Both the position numbers and the translations under genes were made by a program. A model generated the notes under the pieces. It did not search any database. It was not told the origin of the DNA and saw only the letters and a program-made list of their open reading frames with translations. DNA of 9,657 nucleotides from Bacteroidota bacterium (lineage in GTDB: Bacteria > Bacteroidota > Bacteroidia > Bacteroidales > UBA10428), in the NCBI GenBank assembly GCA_024640925.1, contig JAHEEB010000028.1:3194-12850 (forward strand), given 5' to 3'. This document shows, in pieces, positions 6,159 through 9,657 of the stretch. Each line of letters begins with the position of its first letter. The stretch's first letter is position 1.

Positions 6159-6494
6159 TTAATTTGGGTAAAAACCGACATTGTCAAATGCAAGATATTC
6201 TAAAACAATAGGTTTCAAAGATGTTAATTTTTCTAATGCGCTTATACATCGAATTTTACCAGCTCCTAAAGTGATAAATACCCTTCGGGCATGGGAAATA
6301 ACTGAGCCAATTGACTTATCCGTAAACATTCCATCAAAATCAAGGATTACTTCAAAACCTTCTTTAAGGGATTTTACTTCCTTTCTGGCAAGATAAAAAG
6401 CCAATTCCAACTCCGATTTCATAAAATACCCCCTCAATTGAACCAGGAGCAGATTTTTTTCTTTATTAGCTTTTACTTTAAATGAATCAATCAT
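6159..6494 (-). CDS. Small STAS-like protein of unknown function
   Basis: A 111-residue soluble protein not recognised as a named family. The pattern is an N-terminal strand (FKVKANKEKN, 5-14), a second strand LLLVQLRGYF (15-24), a helix with charged face (SELELAFYLARKEVKSLK, 27-44), a strand FEVILDFDGM (47-56), a helix (62-75) and further strand/helix elements. This order resembles the STAS/SpoIIAA anti-sigma-antagonist fold; that assignment is inference from the layout, not from a definite motif. In STAS antagonists a Ser/Thr after the third strand is the phosphorylation site; T58 or S61 is a candidate here. The protein has no signal peptide or membrane segment. It is probably monocistronic, with a TACTTTTG -7 box upstream (6524-6517) and a terminator downstream. 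A role in partner-switching signalling is possible but unproven. Confidence 0.75.
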   Translation of the reverse strand: MIDSFKVKANKEKNLLLVQLRGYFMKSELELAFYLARKEVKSLKEGFEVILDFDGMFTDKSIGSVISHARRVFITLGAGKIRCISALEKLTSLKPIVLEYLAFDNVGFYPN

Positions 6495-6782
6495 ATCGAT
6501 TTTTTAAATCACTATACAAAAGTATTCAACAAAAAAACATTCTTTCTGATGAATACTACTCAAAAACACGTTGTAAATAACCAATTTTCAACCTGTGAAA
6601 GCCGTCTATCTGCATGGGGACTTACCGACAAATTATAGTTGTTGAGAAGAACATCTTCGCTGTATTTTCCTGATTATTTAAAAAAACAAAATGGAAAATA
6701 TCGTTATTGCATTGTAATTGAATAGGTTATAATTAACACAAGAAATTGTTATCAGAAAAATTTAAATATTAGGTTCTGCAGA
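6495..6782. other. 288-bp intergenic region without a recognisable gene
   Basis: The stretch lies between the ends of two leftward genes. Apart from the -7 box at 6517-6524 only short unsupported reading frames are present, such as a 29-codon plus-strand frame at 6549-6638 and a 19-codon minus-strand frame at 6556-6615. The middle (about 6590-6660) is slightly less AT-rich than its surroundings. No terminator hairpin for the cupin gene is evident. Confidence 0.5.
6517..6524 (-). promoter_or_regulatory. -7 promoter box of the STAS-like gene
   Basis: TACTTTTG on the minus strand matches TAnnTTTG and is identical to the -7 box of the second response regulator. It lies 22 bases upstream of the ATG at 6494. 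No -33 TTTG is seen at the ideal distance. Confidence 0.45.
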
Positions 6783-7280
6783 TTAACAATATTTTTCAAT
6801 AAAATCGATATGTTTCGGATATGCTTGTATGAGATCTTCTTTATCAAACATTTCGAAATCTTCAAATTCAAAACCCGGACTAACAACACAACTGAATACA
6901 CTAAAGGAATTAGGCTCCTGTACTTCGGCAGCAAAGATATTCCCTGCAGGGATATGCATGGAAAAATATTCTGCCTTTTCAAGATTAGAGCCCAACATTT
7001 TTGTGTGTTTCTTGCCTACATGATCGATATACATGATTCTTACAGCACTCCCATAGTGAAAATACCAAAGCTCATCCGATTTCAAACGGTGAAGTCGGGA
7101 AATATCCTCGGAACGGAGTAAATAAAAGATACTGGTAGCTAACCTGCGAGATGACTTATAACCAACAGGCAGTTCATCCTTATTAATAAGAATGTTGGAT
7201 CGAAACATTTCTTTATAAAATCCTCCTTCGGGATGTGGTTTTAGATCCAAATTCTGAATCCAATATTCTGCAGTGTTCAT
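6783..7280 (-). CDS. DUF985 (Cupin_5) family protein
   Basis: A 165-residue cupin-fold protein. The N-terminal block LKPHPEGGFYKEMFRS (13-28) and the C-terminal CVVSPGFEFEDFE block (131-143) are hallmarks of the DUF985 family. The cupin metal-site region is SRLHRLKSDELWYFHYG with H64, E70 and H75 as candidate ligands. Family members have no firmly established general reaction, so no substrate is assigned. The start is set at the ATG at 7280 because MNTAEYWIQ begins right where the family does. The open frame extends to 7526, but those extra 82 codons lie antisense to the neighbouring rightward gene and across the shared intergenic region. The gene diverges from the cytidylate-kinase-like gene across 150 bases. 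Confidence 0.92.
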   Translation of the reverse strand: MNTAEYWIQNLDLKPHPEGGFYKEMFRSNILINKDELPVGYKSSRRLATSIFYLLRSEDISRLHRLKSDELWYFHYGSAVRIMYIDHVGKKHTKMLGSNLEKAEYFSMHIPAGNIFAAEVQEPNSFSVFSCVVSPGFEFEDFEMFDKEDLIQAYPKHIDFIEKYC

Positions 7281-7430
7281 AAAGAAACAATTTTCAATGA
7301 AGATAATAAAAAAAGACACTCTCATACAACATAAAATAATTTTTCCTTTTTGTTTATGGAAACAGTTTTGAATTATTGAGCGATTATTTGTATATTTATT
7401 AATGTTCTCATTAACCAATCCGCCTAGTAT

Positions 7431-8123
7431 ATGATAGATTTGATTAAATATATGTCGGAAAGGCTTACCAAAGAAGGTGCAAAAGGTAAGGAACCCGGAC
7501 CAGTAATAACGATATCCCGTCAGCATGGTTGTCCTGCAAAAACTATTGCTAAATGCCTTTCGGAAGAGCTAACCAATAAAAGTGTTGCACGGGGTAACAA
7601 ATGTGTTAACTGGAAATATGTTACAAAAGAAATTATAAGTGAATCTGCCCGAGAACTTGAAGTTGAACCTTCGAAAATTAAATATGTTTTTGAATATGAA
7701 CAAAAAGGATTAATAGATGATATCCTGGCTGCACAAAGCAGCAAGTATTATAAAAGTGATAAAGCTATCAGGACTACAATAGGAAGAGTAATTCGGAATA
7801 TGGCAAATGAAGGAAATATTGTTATTGTTGGCCGTGGAGGGGTTGCCATTACCCGCGACATACCCCATTCTCTTCACATAAATCTTGAGGCCCCACTTGA
7901 GTGGAGAGTTTTAAGGACTTCCGAAAAATACAATATTTCAACTGAAGAAGCCGAAATAATGACCCTCGATATCGATAAAAAAAGAAAACAATTCAGGGAG
8001 TATTTTGGAGGTAAAAATACTGATTATCTGTGGTTTGATATTACATTCAATTGTATGACTATGTCAATTGAAGAAATCGTAAAAATTATAGTAAAAGCTG
8101 TTGAAACCAGAAAGTTTATCTGA
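7431..8123 (+). CDS. Cytidylate-kinase-like family protein
   Basis: A 230-residue protein of the Cytidylate_kin2 type. VITISRQHGC (residues 25-34) aligns with the N-terminal strand and nucleotide loop of the family. IVIVGRGG (130-137), LEAPLEWRVLR (152-162) and the DKKRKQFREYF block (182-192) correspond to the mid-region, LID-like arginines and C-terminal helix. True CMP kinases phosphorylate CMP/dCMP; this branch is only related, and its substrate is unproven. The expected glycine-rich loop reads QHGCPAKTIA and lacks the usual GSGGR pattern, so nucleotide binding may be altered. Residues 35-70 are rich in Lys and include C34, C42 and C58. No clear ribosome-binding site marks the start; an in-frame ATG seven codons on (7452) is an alternative. 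The next gene follows after 91 bases with its own promoter. Confidence 0.87.
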   Translation: MIDLIKYMSERLTKEGAKGKEPGPVITISRQHGCPAKTIAKCLSEELTNKSVARGNKCVNWKYVTKEIISESARELEVEPSKIKYVFEYEQKGLIDDILAAQSSKYYKSDKAIRTTIGRVIRNMANEGNIVIVGRGGVAITRDIPHSLHINLEAPLEWRVLRTSEKYNISTEEAEIMTLDIDKKRKQFREYFGGKNTDYLWFDITFNCMTMSIEEIVKIIVKAVETRKFI

Positions 8124-8163
8124 TATTGGATGAAAAAAACATTTTTATATTTTAAGAAGAAAT

Positions 8164-8193
8164 TTTGAGATATAATATTAGTTTATATTTTTG
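8164..8193 (+). promoter_or_regulatory. Bacteroidota-type promoter of the SiaC-family gene
   Basis: TTTG (8164-8167), an 18-base spacer and TATTTTTG (8186-8193) match the -33/-7 consensus of the phylum. The expected initiation point near 8199 leaves a short leader to the ATG at 8215. It also argues against the in-frame TTG at 8191, which is part of the -7 box. Confidence 0.6.
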
Positions 8194-8214
8194 TATGAGA
8201 GATATGGCAAAAGA

Positions 8215-8592
8215 ATGGAAAATCTATTGATAGAAGGAACAGATACATTGCCTAGTGTAGAGATGAATTCCAATGGTGGGGTTAAAATCAAAGGTAGAGC
8301 TTTACCTGAAGATGCCGTAAGGTTTTTTCAACCAATCCTTACATGGATCAAGGAATATCACGGGAATGAAATTACAATCGATTTTAATCTGGAATATTTT
8401 AATACAAGCGTTTCAAAACAATTGCATGATTTCTTTAATTTGCTAAACCACAAGCCTCAAACTTGTAAAATTGATATCATTTGGCATTACGAAGAAGGGG
8501 ACGATGAGATGCATGAATCAGGCGAAATTTATAAAGAGTTATTCCCTCGATTTAACTTCACTTTTCATCAATTCGAGGAAATACTCGAATAA
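8215..8592 (+). CDS. SiaC-family regulatory phosphoprotein (DUF1987)
   Basis: A 125-residue protein with a clear DUF1987/SiaC layout. It begins MENLLIEGTDTLPSVEM, followed by GGVKIKGRALPEDAVRFFQPILTW, whose GR.LPE..V.FF.P...W pattern (residues 21-44) is typical. IDFNLEYFNTSVSKQL (55-70) follows, then the acidic YEEGDDEMHESGE block. In Pseudomonas aeruginosa SiaC is switched by phosphorylation of a threonine (by SiaB, reversed by SiaA) and when unphosphorylated activates the diguanylate cyclase SiaD. T64 in YFNTS is the likely equivalent here. No siaA, siaB or diguanylate cyclase is encoded nearby, so the partner is unknown and need not involve c-di-GMP. The start at 8215 fits the family N-terminus and the upstream promoter; the in-frame TTG at 8191 is rejected. 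Confidence 0.92.
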   Translation: MENLLIEGTDTLPSVEMNSNGGVKIKGRALPEDAVRFFQPILTWIKEYHGNEITIDFNLEYFNTSVSKQLHDFFNLLNHKPQTCKIDIIWHYEEGDDEMHESGEIYKELFPRFNFTFHQFEEILE

Positions 8593-8742
8593 AATGAAAC
8601 ACCTAAAACTGTCTGAATTTCTTGACTTTTAAAAAAAGACTTTTTAATAGTACTAAGTTATTTGTTATTGCTTTCCCGATTGTAAAGGTTTATATCATTC
8701 ATTACATAGAACTTAAAAGTCTGGCGAAGGGGAGTATAATTT

Positions 8743-9234
8743 CTAAAACTTAATTTTCGTTACTTCGCTAGTATCCATACATTCTTCCAAAAGTTCACAA
8801 GGAGTTTTCTTAAAAACCGGATGAATAAAATCAGGTTCTATTTCACAAAGTGGTTCAAGAACAAATTTTCTTATCTGGAGTCGCGGATGAGGAACAACGA
8901 TTTCAGGGGTTTGTATTATCACTTCATCATAAAAGAGAATATCAATATCAATTATTCTTGGTTCGTAAGAGGGTTTCGTCCTTTTTCGTCCCATTTCAGT
9001 TTCTATTTCCAGACATCTGGTAAGCATATCATGCAGCTTCATATGGGAAGCAACCTTTATAGCCATATTAAAATAATTTTCCGAATCGGCGTAACCCCAG
9101 GGTTCACTTTCATAAACAGAGCTTTGTAAAACAATATCGCCAACACTTGTTTTAATTTTATTTAAAGCAATAGTTAAGTTTTCAAGCTTATTCCCCAGGT
9201 TAGAACCTAACGATAAATAACACAAATGCTTCAT
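8743..9234 (-). CDS. folK: HPPK, 6-hydroxymethyl-7,8-dihydropterin pyrophosphokinase
   Basis: A 163-residue HPPK that transfers pyrophosphate from ATP to 6-hydroxymethyl-dihydropterin, a step of folate synthesis before FolP. It is of normal length for the single-domain enzyme. Visible motifs are LSLGSNLGNK (7-16), YESEPWG (41-47), the NYFNMAIKV strand (53-61), EMGRKR (80-85), and EPRIIDIDILFYD (91-103) with the two magnesium-binding aspartates D96 and D98. PHPRLQIRKFVLEPL (115-129) completes the HPPK signature. All expected catalytic residues are present. It stands alone on the minus strand, diverging from sppA across 81 bases; a folK–sppA pairing is common in Bacteroidota. No terminator hairpin was clearly identified between it and the convergent SiaC-family gene. 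Confidence 0.96.
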   Translation of the reverse strand: MKHLCYLSLGSNLGNKLENLTIALNKIKTSVGDIVLQSSVYESEPWGYADSENYFNMAIKVASHMKLHDMLTRCLEIETEMGRKRTKPSYEPRIIDIDILFYDEVIIQTPEIVVPHPRLQIRKFVLEPLCEIEPDFIHPVFKKTPCELLEECMDTSEVTKIKF

Positions 9235-9315
9235 AAAAATCCTTGTGGCATTTTAATTTGACAGGGTAAAAATATGTAATTTTAGCTTTTGTATTTCTTA
9301 ACGAAAGAATTGAAA

Positions 9316-9657
9316 ATGAAAAACTTTTTTGCTTCATTACTTGGAACCTTTGTAGGTATACTATTATCTCTGTTTGTAGTAATTATAATTGTTATTATAA
9401 TGTTTGCCGGAATGTTATCATCAGGCAATAAAACAGAATCTTTGAAATCAAATACTGTTCTTTTTATTGAATTAAATAAACAAATAATTGATCGACAGCC
9501 AGAATCGCCTTTTAATTTAGCCAGTCTGCGCGATGATGCCCAAATTGGATTAAATGAAATTCTTATCTGTATCCAACATGCTAAAACAGATAAAAATATA
9601 AAGGGGATATATATAGAAACCAGTGTTATGAGTGCTGGCCCTGCTTCTTGTGGAGAA
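9316..9657 (+). CDS. sppA: Signal peptide peptidase SppA, N-terminal part (3' truncated by window)
   Basis: The 114 visible codons have no stop; the gene runs off the right edge. Residues about 8-33 form a strongly hydrophobic N-terminal membrane anchor. Next come VLFIELNKQIIDRQPESPFN, the first strand of the SppA fold, then a helix (about 77-93) and DKNIKGIYIETS, which matches the family block preceding the active-site lysine region. SppA is a membrane-anchored serine/lysine protease that degrades cleaved signal peptides and membrane protein fragments. The catalytic lysine and serine are beyond the window and unchecked. Upstream, TTTG (9257-9260) and a TAGCTTTTG element (9283-9291, one base longer than the -7 consensus) may form the promoter. 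Confidence 0.88.
   Translation, partial: MKNFFASLLGTFVGILLSLFVVIIIVIIMFAGMLSSGNKTESLKSNTVLFIELNKQIIDRQPESPFNLASLRDDAQIGLNEILICIQHAKTDKNIKGIYIETSVMSAGPASCGE

Noticed and set aside
6151..6170. TACCCAA/TTGGGTA inverted repeat as the terminator of the STAS-like gene
   Set aside because: It overlaps the stop codon, has only a 7-bp stem and no following T-run on the minus strand; the hairpin at 5954-5992 is a better terminator.
6549..6638. 29-codon frame beginning MNTTQKHVV, as a possible small protein
   Set aside because: No promoter, ribosome-binding site or similarity is visible; its length is within chance expectation.
7281..7526. 82-codon N-terminal extension of the DUF985 protein
   Set aside because: It runs antisense to the cytidylate-kinase-like gene and through the divergent intergenic region, and it does not resemble the family; MNTAEYW at 7280 is the natural start.
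8191..8214. TTG start of the SiaC-family gene
   Set aside because: The TTG is part of a TAnnTTTG promoter box; the family N-terminus begins at the ATG at 8215.
8625..8721. GACTTTTAA / TTAAAAGTC inverted repeat and GACTTTT direct repeat between the SiaC-family gene and folK
   Set aside because: The arms are short, AT-rich and about 80 bases apart, so chance is the simplest explanation.
1..9657. CRISPR array, transposon, tRNA or rRNA
   Set aside because: No regularly spaced repeats, transposase or integrase genes, terminal inverted repeats or structural RNA signatures were seen on either strand.

Overview
The window looks like a chromosomal segment of a low-GC member of the Bacteroidota, probably in or near the Bacteroidales/Marinilabiliales; the order-level placement is inference. 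Four things point that way. The left end has the gene order ileS end – zinc-less DksA/TraR protein – lspA. LspA has a long periplasmic insert and IspG is the long (603-residue) form, both usual in this phylum. folK sits next to sppA. Several starts are preceded by the Bacteroidota promoter -7 element TAnnTTTG, while ordinary Shine-Dalgarno sequences are nearly absent.

Layout. Positions 1-2759 run rightward: the 3' end of ileS, a DksA/TraR-like regulator closed by a clear intrinsic terminator, lspA with a -7 box inside that terminator's T-tract, a ROK-family sugar kinase, and a receiver-only response regulator with an unusually perfect Shine-Dalgarno. Positions 2765-7280 run leftward. From right to left these are a DUF985 cupin, a small STAS-like protein, a second receiver-only response regulator with a textbook promoter, ispG, and a DUF2461 protein 7 bases after ispG. 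From 7431 two rightward genes follow, a cytidylate-kinase-like protein and a SiaC-family (DUF1987) regulatory phosphoprotein. They are followed by leftward folK and, diverging from it, the 5' end of sppA, which runs off the window.

The genes mix housekeeping functions with small signalling parts. The housekeeping set covers isoprenoid precursor synthesis (IspG), folate synthesis (FolK), lipoprotein signal processing (LspA), signal-peptide or membrane proteolysis (SppA) and sugar phosphorylation (ROK). The signalling set is two output-less receivers, a STAS-like protein, a SiaC-type phosphoprotein and a DksA-type RNA polymerase regulator. There is no transposase, integrase, CRISPR array, tRNA or rRNA, and no clear sign of recent transfer.

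The most striking non-coding element is a perfect 13-bp hairpin followed by seven T residues, read toward ispG and ending two bases before its start codon. It is either the terminator of the upstream response-regulator transcript or an attenuator that also occludes ispG translation. I found no clearly new multi-gene system. The best leads are the ispG leader and the cluster of output-less signalling proteins.
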